From: an uncultured Bacilli bacterium | Lineage (GTDB): Bacteria > Bacillota_I > Bacilli_A > RF39 > UBA660 | NCBI GenBank assembly: GCA_934162285.1 | Contig: CAKPHY010000005.1 | Span: forward strand, 1-64,000 | DNA: 64,000 nucleotides | Reading direction: 5' to 3' | Part shown: piece by piece, positions 9,195 through 18,057 of the stretch | Numbering within the stretch: the first letter of the stretch is position 1 | Layout: each line of letters starts with the position of its first letter | Notes under the pieces: generated by a model | Told to the model about the DNA's origin: nothing | What the model saw: the letters and a program-made list of their open reading frames with translations, nothing else | The model's database searches: none | Made by a program: the position numbers and the translations under genes

Positions 9195-9647
9195 GTAGAC
9201 ACTAAAAAAGATTTATTTAAACCATAATTGAGTTCTATACTCAATTGGGGTTTTATAATTTAAAGCAAAACTAGGTCTTGAATAGTTATGGTCGTATATG
9301 ACTGCATTGATAAATTCTTCAATAGTTTCATAATCATTTAGATTAAAGTCTATAAACATTTCCTTTTTTAACCAACCATTTTTAGATTCAATTATTGGAT
9401 TGTCTGTTGGAGTTGCTATTCTCGACATTGACCTTTTCCAGTAAAAAAACTGTGATCTAGATATACCATATTCCTTAGCTGCTTTAGTTCCACCAATTCC
9501 TTTTTGTTTACATTCTAACAATATTTTTTCTTTTTCTTCAGCATTCCAATATTTATTTGTTCTACCTTTTTTCTACCACTTGGCATTATTATCATCTCCT
9601 TTTATTTATTATAACAAAAAAAATGTAGGCACTTTTTATGTGTCTAC
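9195..9647 (-). mobile_element. Decayed, internally deleted IS3-type insertion sequence
   Basis: Terminal inverted repeats are visible: GTAGACACTAAAAA from 9195, and on the other strand GTAGACACATAAAAAG from 9647, differing by one indel. The right end also holds a subterminal hairpin (9623-9649, arms ATGTAGGCAC / GTGTCTACAT). The flanks carry AACTT at 9179-9183 and 9659-9663, a candidate target duplication. Length is about 450 bp against 1.2-1.5 kb for a complete IS3 element. It sits where the terminator hairpin of the upstream surface gene should be. Confidence 0.75.
9213..9586 (-). pseudogene. IS3-family transposase remnant (orfA head joined to orfB tail)
   Basis: The likely original start is ATG at 9586 behind AGGAGA, giving MPSGRKK; one A is missing from the following A-run, so the frame is broken. 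In the next frame the sequence continues as an OrfA-type helix-turn-helix (GGTKAAKEYGISRSQFFYWKR). This jumps after about 35 residues straight to the end of the DDE integrase (NPIIESKNGWLKKE, then HNYSRPSFALNYKTPIEYR). The catalytic core is deleted, so the element cannot transpose on its own. Confidence 0.85.
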
Positions 9648-9698
9648 ATTTATATTACAACTTCAAAGGAAAACTTTGATCTTTTATAATACTTAAAT

Positions 9699-11288
9699 TT
9701 ATTCAGATACACACCATAAAGAATTAATTTTATCATCAGTTAAATCTGAATTATTATTAATTATTTTATTAATGGATGCATCTTTACCACCATAATATAG
9801 ATTACCAATACAACCAAACATATTTGTCATGTTAGCTTCTGTCAATTTTGGAAATTTTAAATTACTAACATTTAGACTATCAAAAATAACAGCAGCAAAC
9901 ATATTTGAAGTTTTAGTTACATTTGATGTATTCCATTTAGATAAATCAATATTTCCAGAATTTAATCCATAAAACATATATGACATATCAGTAACTTTTG
10001 ATACATTTAAATCACTTAAACCATTAATAGTACGTACATAATCTTTATTATGACTCCATTTGCCATTAAAATAGAATCTAGAAATTTTAGCAGCTGATAC
10101 TTTATCAAATTCTTGAAAGTCTTCTTCACTTGTACTCGTATCTACTAATCTTTCTTCTAATCTAAACATACCTGACATATTAGTTACATTAGATGTATTA
10201 AGATTTTTTAAATTAATAGTCATAGCTGATGAAACAAACATATTTGCCATATTGGTTACATTCTTAGAGTTAACATTATTATTAAATGTTATAGAATCAG
10301 CATAAATATTTGCAAATAAATAACTTGAATTACTTGGTAAATTAATTATTGTTCTCGTATCTTCTGCTGCTATTAATAAATCATAATTAGTTCCACTTTT
10401 TACAATATAAGCTTTGATACTGCCATCTTTATCAACTGATAAATCAGCTTCTTTAACTACATTCTTTATAGGTTTTGTTGTTCCTACTATTATTTTATTG
10501 ATTGGATATTTAATAGAACCTTTCCATACACCATTACTACTATCAAAATCAAGACCAATAAGTTTTTCATTGTCTTCAGCTGTTCTTGACTTTATATAAG
10601 CATTTTCAAGTAACCATTTAGCTTTTAAAGTCATATTATCCTTTACTTCAGCACTAAAGTCATAGGCTTTATCATCTAAATACCAGCCTAAGAATTTGTA
10701 ACCTTTTCTTGTTGGATCTTCTGGTTTAGCTATCTTTCCACCTTTTACAGTTCCACTTGCTACTTCTGATCCCCCATTACTATCAAAATATACTGAATAA
10801 ACATCTTCATATGTTGCTAACAATGTTATATCTTCAGTTATTGGTGTTTCAAAACTAAAAGCTTTACCATTTAATGTCCATTCTTTAAATGTATGACCTG
10901 CTTTCTTTGGATCAATTGGTCTTGTTACTTTAGAGCCTTTCTTTACAGAAACTGGTTCAATTGTATTTCCTCCAACTGTTTCAAAACTTACTTTGACATA
11001 ATCATCTTTCTCCCATTTGGCTACTAAAGTCATATTATTTTTTACTACTTTAGTAAAATCATAAAGTTCATTTCCCCTATACCAACCAAGAAAAATATAA
11101 CCTTCATTCTTAGGATCACTTGGTTCATAAACCTTATTTCCTTTTTTTACAAGTTGTTCAAACTTTGGTTCTCCATTTTGCATATCAAATGTTACAACAT
11201 ATTTTTGATTATTTAAAACCAAGATAATCACGATAACAACTAATAATGCAACTATTGCTCCTATTACGTAAGCAATTTTCTTTTTCAT
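9699..11288 (-). CDS. Surface protein paralogue: three InlB B-repeats plus DUF285 repeats
   Basis: This 529-aa protein has the same plan as the gene at 7443: N-terminal anchor helix (about 5-25), three InlB B-repeats to ~225, a linker with RTAEDNEKLIGL, then DUF285 motifs (VTNMANMF, SNVTNMSGMF, VSKVTDMSYMF). The C-terminus again ends in a Trp-Cys motif (SLWCVSE). Identity with the neighbour is high over the first 300 residues and falls in the DUF285 part, where the linkers differ. An extended -10 lies at 11316-11321. Its terminator is now only a 5-bp hairpin (CAAAG/CTTTG at about 9664-9678) because the outer arm is missing next to the IS remnant. Confidence 0.85.
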   Translation of the reverse strand: MKKKIAYVIGAIVALLVVIVIILVLNNQKYVVTFDMQNGEPKFEQLVKKGNKVYEPSDPKNEGYIFLGWYRGNELYDFTKVVKNNMTLVAKWEKDDYVKVSFETVGGNTIEPVSVKKGSKVTRPIDPKKAGHTFKEWTLNGKAFSFETPITEDITLLATYEDVYSVYFDSNGGSEVASGTVKGGKIAKPEDPTRKGYKFLGWYLDDKAYDFSAEVKDNMTLKAKWLLENAYIKSRTAEDNEKLIGLDFDSSNGVWKGSIKYPINKIIVGTTKPIKNVVKEADLSVDKDGSIKAYIVKSGTNYDLLIAAEDTRTIINLPSNSSYLFANIYADSITFNNNVNSKNVTNMANMFVSSAMTINLKNLNTSNVTNMSGMFRLEERLVDTSTSEEDFQEFDKVSAAKISRFYFNGKWSHNKDYVRTINGLSDLNVSKVTDMSYMFYGLNSGNIDLSKWNTSNVTKTSNMFAAVIFDSLNVSNLKFPKLTEANMTNMFGCIGNLYYGGKDASINKIINNNSDLTDDKINSLWCVSE

Positions 11289-11302
11289 TCTTTTTTCTCC
11301 CT
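11153..11302 (-). repeat. Array 5'-end repeat, copy 2
   Basis: This 150-bp segment (ribosome site, start codon, anchor helix and first repeat strand) reads as identical base for base to 15201-15350. Identity this long, including third positions, suggests recent duplication or gene conversion. Confidence 0.85.
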
Positions 11303-11315
11303 TCTTATATTTATT

Positions 11316-11324
11316 ATTATAACA
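11316..11324 (-). promoter_or_regulatory. Extended -10 promoter of surface gene 9699-11288
   Basis: TGT followed by TATAAT (11321-11316) on the minus strand, about 28 bp before the start codon. It matches the promoter of the paralogous gene. Confidence 0.5.
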
Positions 11325-11378
11325 TTATTATGTATAATTTACATTAAGTAATCGCTAATTTACATGCTTATATGAGGA

Positions 11379-11404
11379 AAAGACCAAAGTTTCCTTTGAT
11401 CTTT
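11379..11404 (-). terminator. Terminator after the large DUF285 surface gene
   Basis: The 11-bp stem has one mismatch (arms 11379-11389 and 11394-11404), with an A-rich left flank that becomes U-rich on the minus strand. It belongs to the same sequence family as the hairpins at 7393 and 15430. Confidence 0.7.
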
Positions 11405-11411
11405 AATCTTA

Positions 11412-13781
11412 TTATTTACTGAAGCAACTTGCATATTTTGGATAATTTTCAGTAATAAATTTCTTCATACTATCATTTGTTTGAATATAAAGTTTATCAT
11501 AGTTTTGTAAATCATCAAATGCATAATATTTATCGTTAACATTAGTCAAATCCAAATTATCAATATACAATTTTTCAACATTTAAGCCTTTAAACATTTC
11601 ATTTGCATTAGTTAATTTTGTTGCTCTAAAATTAGTTAATATCAAGCTTTTGAATTTACTATTTGTAAACATAGATGACATATTAGTTACATTTGATGTA
11701 TCCCAATTACCAATATCTAAAGTCTCTATTTCAGTAGATTTAGAAGAATAGAAAAACGTTTCATCAGTACCAAACATACCAGACATATCAGTTACTTTTG
11801 ATGTATCAAATTTATTTAAACCAACAATAGAATTAGCTTTAATACAACTAAACATATGTGACATATTTGTTACTTTTGATGTATTCCAATTTGATAAATC
11901 TAATTGATTAACAGTAACATCAAAAAACATTCCTTCCATATTAGTTACATTTGATGTATTTAATTTTGATAAATCTAAATTTTTGCCATTTAAATCAAGA
12001 CTAGCAAACATAAAAGACATATCTGTTACCTTTGATGTATCAAAATTCCAAATACTAAGATCAAAATTACCTATTTTTGTAGGTACTGTACCACCAATTG
12101 GTTCATCAATATACCCAAACATAGATGACATATTAGTTACATTTGATGTATCGAAATTTTCTAAACCAAGAATAGAATCAGCTATGACACCACTAAACAT
12201 ATTTGACATATCTATTACTCTTGATGTATCCCATCCTAACAAATTTAGTTTAGTAAATTGAGCTTTCCCTAGGTAATTATAAAACACACCCGACATATCT
12301 ACTACTTTTGATGTATTCCAATTTGATAAATTCAATTCACCATAATATTCACCGGCAAGCATAAATGACATATCTTCTACATTCGAAACATCAAAATTTT
12401 CAATTTCATCTGACATTAAATCACTATCAAAAAACATTCTACTCATATTTTTTACATTTGATGTTTTAAGACCATTCAAATTAGAACTACCTGCATGAGT
12501 ACCTAAAAACATAGATGACATATTTGTTACTTTAGAAGTATCCCATTTTGATAAATCTATTTTCTCATAAATTGAATTAGCAAACATATATGACATATCA
12601 GTAACTTTTGAAACATTTAAAGCACTCAAATCATTAATAGAACGAACATAATTCATTTTATCATTATCGTCAATATCATTATAAAATCTTGTAATTTTTT
12701 CACGAGCTTTACCAATGTACATCACATATTCTAATTCACCAGTAGTTTCATTAATAAACTTATCTTCTTTACTAAACATACCTTTCATATTAGTCACATT
12801 TGATGTATCAAGATTCTTTAAATCAATAGTCCAGGCTGACGATACAAACATATAAGACATATCTGTTACTGTTTTGGCATTAACATTGCTATTAAATATT
12901 ATAGAGTCAGCATAAATATTTGCAAATAAATAACTTGAATCGCTCGGTAAATTAATAATTGTTCTAATGTCGTCAGCTGCTATTAATAAATTATAATTTG
13001 TTGCATTTTTTATAATATAAGCTTTTACACTACCATCTTTATCAACTGATAAATCAGCTTCTTTTACTATATTTTCTGTAGGCTTTTTTGATCCTACTAT
13101 TATGTGATCAATTGGGTATGTAAATTTTAGAGCAATTCCTCCAGTTGACATTTGAATTCCATTAGTAAAATCAAGACCAATAAGTTTTTCATTATCTGCT
13201 GCTGTTCTTGAACCTATATAAGCATTTTCAAGTAGCCATTTAGCTTTTAAAGTCATATTATCTTTTACTTCACTACTAAAATCATATTCTTTATTATCTA
13301 AATACCAACCTAAGAATTTATAACCCTTTTTAGTTGGATTTTCTGGCTTTTCTAATTTTTCGCCTTCATTTACTTCTTTAGAACTTATTTCATTTCCTCC
13401 ATCAGTATTAAATGTTACTGTATGTTTTTTTGTTTCTGGATATTTTTGACCATTTTTATAATGAATTTCAAATACCTCTGGTATCACAACTGCAACACTA
13501 CTATCTAGTCCATTAATCCATTCGCCTTTAGCATTTTTATAAAGAATAATCATATCTTCAATTGAATTACCTTCAATTGTTTGGGCTGCTAACATAATAT
13601 AGTTAGTTGTTAATCTTCCTTTATAAGCACCTAGTTCTTCTCTTGTATAAATTGCTTTACCAATAACATAAGTAGAGTTTCCAATGTCATCTTTATTTAG
13701 CATTATTGCTGAAACATCTTTAACTATACCAAAAGATGAAATGATCAAAATAGCTAATAAATACTTAACAAATTTCCTCAT
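11412..13781 (-). CDS. Secreted BspA-like DUF285 repeat protein
   Basis: This 789-aa protein has a classical signal peptide (MRKFVKYLLAILIISSFGIV, cleavage near VSA at 25). Residues ~115-190 hold one InlB B-repeat. From ~280 to ~760 there are a dozen or more DUF285 units with the 25-45 residue pattern LDLSNWNTSKVTNMSSMF. The repeats look like a regular solenoid, as in BspA-like adhesins. Unlike its three neighbours it has a cleavable signal and no visible anchor (no LPXTG, no C-terminal helix), so it may be released or held by its neighbours. AAGGAGG precedes the start. It follows the upstream surface gene by 22 bp with no terminator, so the two are likely co-transcribed. Confidence 0.85.
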   Translation of the reverse strand: MRKFVKYLLAILIISSFGIVKDVSAIMLNKDDIGNSTYVIGKAIYTREELGAYKGRLTTNYIMLAAQTIEGNSIEDMIILYKNAKGEWINGLDSSVAVVIPEVFEIHYKNGQKYPETKKHTVTFNTDGGNEISSKEVNEGEKLEKPENPTKKGYKFLGWYLDNKEYDFSSEVKDNMTLKAKWLLENAYIGSRTAADNEKLIGLDFTNGIQMSTGGIALKFTYPIDHIIVGSKKPTENIVKEADLSVDKDGSVKAYIIKNATNYNLLIAADDIRTIINLPSDSSYLFANIYADSIIFNSNVNAKTVTDMSYMFVSSAWTIDLKNLDTSNVTNMKGMFSKEDKFINETTGELEYVMYIGKAREKITRFYNDIDDNDKMNYVRSINDLSALNVSKVTDMSYMFANSIYEKIDLSKWDTSKVTNMSSMFLGTHAGSSNLNGLKTSNVKNMSRMFFDSDLMSDEIENFDVSNVEDMSFMLAGEYYGELNLSNWNTSKVVDMSGVFYNYLGKAQFTKLNLLGWDTSRVIDMSNMFSGVIADSILGLENFDTSNVTNMSSMFGYIDEPIGGTVPTKIGNFDLSIWNFDTSKVTDMSFMFASLDLNGKNLDLSKLNTSNVTNMEGMFFDVTVNQLDLSNWNTSKVTNMSHMFSCIKANSIVGLNKFDTSKVTDMSGMFGTDETFFYSSKSTEIETLDIGNWDTSNVTNMSSMFTNSKFKSLILTNFRATKLTNANEMFKGLNVEKLYIDNLDLTNVNDKYYAFDDLQNYDKLYIQTNDSMKKFITENYPKYASCFSK

Positions 13782-13803
13782 ATTTTCCTCCTTTACTTAG
13801 TTT

Positions 13804-15336
13804 TTAACTTTTCTTAGCTGTAACACTTTTATCGTCATTTAATACGACTGTTATACTTGTTATTCCATCTATTTCTGATTTATTAACAGTTGGATTTTTA
13901 CCAGAGCAAAGAGTTATACCATCTATTTTTATAGATTTAAAGCTTATTTCTTTACCATCGGCATATACAGTTATTACTCTATCTGGAGAATAATCATCTA
14001 CTAAACTAACTTTAAATGTATAATTTTTAGCTACTTCTTCCCATACTGCAACTAGTTTAATGTTTTTAGTAACAGATGTATTAAAGTCATAAGTTTTTCC
14101 ATCTAATTGCCATTCTTTAAATACATATCCAGCTTTCGTTGGATTACTTGGTTTTGTTACTTTAGAGCCTTCACTTACTTCTTTAGAACTTACTTCTGAG
14201 CCACCATTAGTATCAAATGTTACTGTGTATTTTGCTAATTCTTTAGTCCATGCGGCTTTTAAAGTTATGTTTTTAGTAACAGGACTATTAAAATTATAAG
14301 TTTTTCCATCTAACTGCCACTCTTTAAATACATATCCAGCCTTTGTTGGATTACTTGGTTTAGCTACTTTCTCGCCTTCATTTACTTCTTTAGAACCTAT
14401 TTCACTTCCACCATCAGTATCAAATGTTACTGTGTATTTTTCTAATTCTGTCCACTTAGCTGTTAAAGTTATGTCAGTTGTTACTTTAGTATTGAAATCA
14501 AACTTTTTATCATCTAAATACCAACCATCAAATTTATAACCAACTTTTGTTGGATTGCTTGGTTTTGTTACTTTTAATCCTTCACCAACTTCTTGACTTT
14601 TTATTTTAGATCCACCATTACTATCAAATGTTACTTGATAAGCCTTAACCCATTTAGCTATTAAAGTAATGTTACTAGTTATTTTAGTATTAAAATCAAA
14701 CTTTTTATTATTTAAATACCAAGCATCAAATTTGTAACCTTTTTTTGTTGGATTACTTGGTTTAGTTGCTTTTGCATCTTTTTCAACTTTTTGAGTTTTA
14801 ACACTACTTCCTCCATCAGTATTAAAAGAAACTTCATAAATTTGAACTTCATGAGCTACAAACTTAGCTTTTAAAACGATATTTTTAGTAATTGGAGTAT
14901 TAAAATCAAATTTATTATCATTTAAATACCAGCCAAGAAAAACATAGCCTTCTTTTGTTGGTTCATTAGGTTCAATAACTAATCCATCTTTTTCTACTGT
15001 ATAAGTTTTTACTTCACTTTCATTTTCAAAACGTACAGTATATTTTACTTTACTTCCTTCCCAACCAGCAATTAAAGTCATATTATTGGTAACTGGAGTG
15101 TTGAAATCAAATATTTCACCATTATAATACCAGCCAAGAAAAACATAACCTTCTTTTTTAGGATCACTTGGTTCATAAGCTGTATTTCCTTTTTTTACGC
15201 GTTGTTCAAACTTTGGTTCTCCATTTTGCATATCAAATGTTACAACATATTTTTGATTATTTAAAACCAAGATAATCACGATAACAACTAATAATGCAAC
15301 TATTGCTCCTATTACGTAAGCAATTTTCTTTTTCAT
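13804..15336 (-). CDS. Surface protein with six tandem InlB B-repeats
   Basis: This 510-aa protein has the shared N-terminal anchor (about 5-25) followed by six tandem repeats of ~60-65 residues to ~430 (VTFDTDGGSEI, KPSNPTKAGYVFKEW, NITLKAAW). The last two are nearly identical at DNA level. The C-terminal ~80 residues form a separate beta-rich domain that contains a single Cys and lacks DUF285 motifs. The family (Listeria-Bacteroides repeat, Flg_new) forms elongated stalks on cell surfaces. It heads the two-gene unit with the secreted DUF285 protein. Repeat number is likely to vary between strains by recombination. Confidence 0.85.
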   Translation of the reverse strand: MKKKIAYVIGAIVALLVVIVIILVLNNQKYVVTFDMQNGEPKFEQRVKKGNTAYEPSDPKKEGYVFLGWYYNGEIFDFNTPVTNNMTLIAGWEGSKVKYTVRFENESEVKTYTVEKDGLVIEPNEPTKEGYVFLGWYLNDNKFDFNTPITKNIVLKAKFVAHEVQIYEVSFNTDGGSSVKTQKVEKDAKATKPSNPTKKGYKFDAWYLNNKKFDFNTKITSNITLIAKWVKAYQVTFDSNGGSKIKSQEVGEGLKVTKPSNPTKVGYKFDGWYLDDKKFDFNTKVTTDITLTAKWTELEKYTVTFDTDGGSEIGSKEVNEGEKVAKPSNPTKAGYVFKEWQLDGKTYNFNSPVTKNITLKAAWTKELAKYTVTFDTNGGSEVSSKEVSEGSKVTKPSNPTKAGYVFKEWQLDGKTYDFNTSVTKNIKLVAVWEEVAKNYTFKVSLVDDYSPDRVITVYADGKEISFKSIKIDGITLCSGKNPTVNKSEIDGITSITVVLNDDKSVTAKKS

Positions 15337-15350
15337 TCTTTTTTCTCCCT
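15201..15350 (-). repeat. Array 5'-end repeat, copy 3
   Basis: This 150 bp reads as identical to 11153-11302. Upstream of it the two promoter regions differ completely, so the boundary is sharp at the ribosome site. Confidence 0.85.
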
Positions 15351-15429
15351 CCTATATTATAATTATAATTTTTTTCTTTTCGTTAAATTACACAATTAAC
15401 AATTTGTCGTATTTTAGTTTACAAAAAAA

Positions 15430-15446
15430 TCAAAGTTTTACTTTGA
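15430..15446 (-). terminator. Terminator after miaA
   Basis: TCAAAG/CTTTGA stem with TTTTA loop just downstream of the miaA stop at 15438. A run of seven A on its left side gives a U-run on the minus strand. Confidence 0.65.
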
Positions 15447-16319
15447 CTTTTCATTTATGTAATTAAATACTTCATTTATAGTATTATTAAAATCATCAAA
15501 ATCAACATTAAACCATTTAACTGGTACTTGATGATTAAACCACGTATATTGCCTTTTAGCATAATTTCTAGTTTTTTGTTTGATTAAATCTAAAGATTTT
15601 TCTAAGGTTTCAGTACCTTCAAAATAAGGGAATAACTCTTTATAACCAATGGGAGTCATAACCGCTTTAGTTCTAACATTTGATTTAAATAAATTAAAAG
15701 CTTCATCAAGTAATCCTTCATTTACCATTTGATCAACTCTTTTATTTAAACGCTCATATAAAACTTCACGATCACATGTTAAACCAATAAATAAAGTATC
15801 ATAAAGTAATTTATCAGTTTTTTCTTTACCTTTTACTTCATTATTATTTAAATAATAACTAATAAATCTTTCTAATCTTTGACGATTATTTTGGTGAATA
15901 TTCATAGAGGGATCAATTTCTAAAGCCTTATTATATAATTCCTTAGTTGTATAATTACTAAAATCATAGTTGTTAGTTTCTTCCTTAAAATCATAATCAT
16001 AAAGTAAAGCCTTGATATAAAGACCTGTTCCCCCAACAATTATTGGTGTTTTACCTTCTTGCTTTAGTTTTTCTAAAACAAGACGAGCATCTTTTTGGTA
16101 ATCAAAAACCGTATAATTTTCATTTATATCTTTTATATCAAATAAATGATGAGGAATATTTTCTTTTTCATTCTCAGTTACCTTAGCAGTTGCAATATTG
16201 AGTCCACGATAGACTTGAGTAGAGTCAGCATTGATAACTTCACCACGTAATCTTTTAACAAGTTCAACACTCATTTTAGTTTTACCAACACCAGTTGGTC
16301 CTAGTATTACAATAATCAT
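15438..16319 (-). CDS. miaA: tRNA dimethylallyltransferase MiaA
   Basis: This 293-aa enzyme transfers the dimethylallyl group to N6 of A37 in tRNAs that read UNN codons, in the cytoplasm. The P-loop GPTGVGKT is at residues 7-14, followed by the DSTQVYRGL motif (about 33-41) and VGGTGLYIKALLYD (about 96-109), both diagnostic. GYKELFPY and the Arg-Lys-rich end (KQKTRNYAKRQYTWF) are also present. Length fits short Bacillota forms. It overlaps the queA stop by 4 bp (ATGA), so the two are translationally coupled at the end of the ruv operon. Confidence 0.97.
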   Translation of the reverse strand: MIIVILGPTGVGKTKMSVELVKRLRGEVINADSTQVYRGLNIATAKVTENEKENIPHHLFDIKDINENYTVFDYQKDARLVLEKLKQEGKTPIIVGGTGLYIKALLYDYDFKEETNNYDFSNYTTKELYNKALEIDPSMNIHQNNRQRLERFISYYLNNNEVKGKEKTDKLLYDTLFIGLTCDREVLYERLNKRVDQMVNEGLLDEAFNLFKSNVRTKAVMTPIGYKELFPYFEGTETLEKSLDLIKQKTRNYAKRQYTWFNHQVPVKWFNVDFDDFNNTINEVFNYINEKSK

Positions 16320-17338
16320 TTAATTAACATAGCATCCCCGAAAGAGAAAAAGCGATAACGTTCTTTGACAGCTATATTATAAGCATTTAATATATTTTCT
16401 CTTCCAGCTAAAGCACTTACAAGCATAACTAAAGTGGACTTTGGTAAATGAAAATTCGTAATTAAATAATCAATTGCTTTAAATTTATAACCAGGATAAA
16501 TAAAAATATTAGTCCATCCTGAACATTCTTTAAATTCACCATATAAATTAACAACAGTTTCTAAAGTACGTGTTGATGTTGTTCCAACACTCACGATCAT
16601 ATTACCATTCTTTTTAGCTTCATTTAAAGTATCAGCTGTTTTTTTACTCATAATGTAATATTCACTATGCATTTGATGATCTAAAACATTTTCACTTGTA
16701 ACTGGTCTAAAAGTTCCTAAGCCTACATGAAGAGTTATATATTCAATTTTAATTCCCTTTTTAGCAATTTTATCCAAAAGTTCTGGTGTAAAATGTAATC
16801 CTGCAGTTGGAGCAGCAGCACTACCAACTTCTTTAGCATAAACCGTTTGATAACGATCTTTATCTTTTAATTTTTCATGAATATAAGGTGGTAATGGCAT
16901 TTCACCTAACTTATCTAAAATTTCATATAAAATTCCTTGATAACTAAGTTTAAAAGTGCGAATACCTTCTTCTTTTACTTGAATACAAGTTGCTTTTAAA
17001 AGACCACCAAAATCAATTGTATCGCCTACACTGATTCTTTTAGCTGGTCTTGCTAAACATTCCCAAGAATCACTTTCAAGTTCTTTTAACATCAAAATTT
17101 CAATATGAGAACCCGTTGATTCTTTTATACCATGTAATCTAGCTGGTAATACCTTAGTATCATTTAATACTAAAACATCCCCTTCTTCAAGATAATCTAT
17201 AATATCATAAAAATGTTTATGTTCAATCTCACCTGTTGTTTTATCTAAAACCATTAAACGTGATTCATCACGATTTTTTAATGGTGTCTGTGCAATTAAC
17301 TCTTCAGGTAAGTAATAATTAAAATCTTCTGTTTTCAT
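16316..17338 (-). CDS. queA: S-adenosylmethionine:tRNA ribosyltransferase-isomerase QueA
   Basis: This 340-aa enzyme makes epoxyqueuosine from preQ1-tRNA using the ribose of S-adenosylmethionine. Hallmarks are the start FNYYLPEELIAQTPL, LNDTKVLPARL (about 58-68), AAPTAGLHFT (about 174-183), HVGLGTFRPV and TNFHLPKSTLVMLVSALAG near the C-terminus. The length is normal. The gene lies 2 bp after an unknown gene and overlaps miaA by 4 bp. ruvB-queA order is common in Bacilli. Stop codon is TGA. Confidence 0.97.
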   Translation of the reverse strand: MKTEDFNYYLPEELIAQTPLKNRDESRLMVLDKTTGEIEHKHFYDIIDYLEEGDVLVLNDTKVLPARLHGIKESTGSHIEILMLKELESDSWECLARPAKRISVGDTIDFGGLLKATCIQVKEEGIRTFKLSYQGILYEILDKLGEMPLPPYIHEKLKDKDRYQTVYAKEVGSAAAPTAGLHFTPELLDKIAKKGIKIEYITLHVGLGTFRPVTSENVLDHQMHSEYYIMSKKTADTLNEAKKNGNMIVSVGTTSTRTLETVVNLYGEFKECSGWTNIFIYPGYKFKAIDYLITNFHLPKSTLVMLVSALAGRENILNAYNIAVKERYRFFSFGDAMLIK

Positions 17339-17340
17339 TT

Positions 17341-18057
17341 TTAACTCCTTACATTAAATTTAGTTGTTCGCATCAACTCTTTAGAAAGAGCTTTATCAGG
17401 AACATTCATTTCTTCTACACGATATCCTAGTAATTCATAATCATTTACTAAACTTTTAACTCCTCTAGAAGCAATCGCTGGGGCATAATTTAAAGTCTTA
17501 TACCCAAAGAAATTCCTTATTCGAATAAAACCCAAAAAATTAATTAAAAAATCCGTATAACAAGAAAAATCATAATAAGGTAATATCTCACCTAATAATT
17601 GATTATTTGTAGCTAAATAATTCAAAATCGTTTTAGCTATCTCTTCATGATAGCAATCTTTATAAGTAACTAAAATACCATTTTTTGTTATAAAACCATC
17701 TTCAGTAGAAAAAAGATGTTTTAAATTTTTTAATTCAAATAAACTAGCTGAATTAATACTAGTAACTAAAGGATGATAACCATTTAAAAGCACATTATAG
17801 TTAATTTCTTCACCCTTAGTTAAAGAATAAACACCCAAGCCATTTCTTAAAGCTTTAATAAAAAAATTGCAAGAATCAACAGTCCCAATTTGAATCATAT
17901 TTAAATTTCTTATTAAATATTCATAACTAGGATCCATTCCAATTGCATTAGCTTTTAAAGCAATTTTTTGACTTTGTAAATAAGTCTTAGCAAATAAAAG
18001 CATATTTTTTAATTCCACATCATAATGATTATCTGGCGTTAAAAAGCCTGTATTCAT
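17341..18057 (-). CDS. Conserved-looking hypothetical protein between ruvB and queA
   Basis: This 238-aa soluble protein is unrecognised. It starts MNTGFLTPDNHYDVELK, has no signal peptide or TM segment, and mixes helical stretches with Cys at scattered positions. A Tyr/Phe-rich stretch (YYDFSCYTDFLINFLGF) lies near 160-180 and a basic end (ELMRTTKFNVRS) closes it. It abuts ruvB with no gap and precedes queA by 2 bp, so it is expressed with DNA repair and tRNA modification genes. No catalytic motif is visible. Confidence 0.75.
   Translation of the reverse strand: MNTGFLTPDNHYDVELKNMLLFAKTYLQSQKIALKANAIGMDPSYEYLIRNLNMIQIGTVDSCNFFIKALRNGLGVYSLTKGEEINYNVLLNGYHPLVTSINSASLFELKNLKHLFSTEDGFITKNGILVTYKDCYHEEIAKTILNYLATNNQLLGEILPYYDFSCYTDFLINFLGFIRIRNFFGYKTLNYAPAIASRGVKSLVNDYELLGYRVEEMNVPDKALSKELMRTTKFNVRS

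Noticed and set aside
13804..15336. CRISPR array or non-coding tandem repeats
   Set aside because: The ~190-bp periodicity is in frame with InlB B-repeats and lacks short palindromic repeats with unique spacers.
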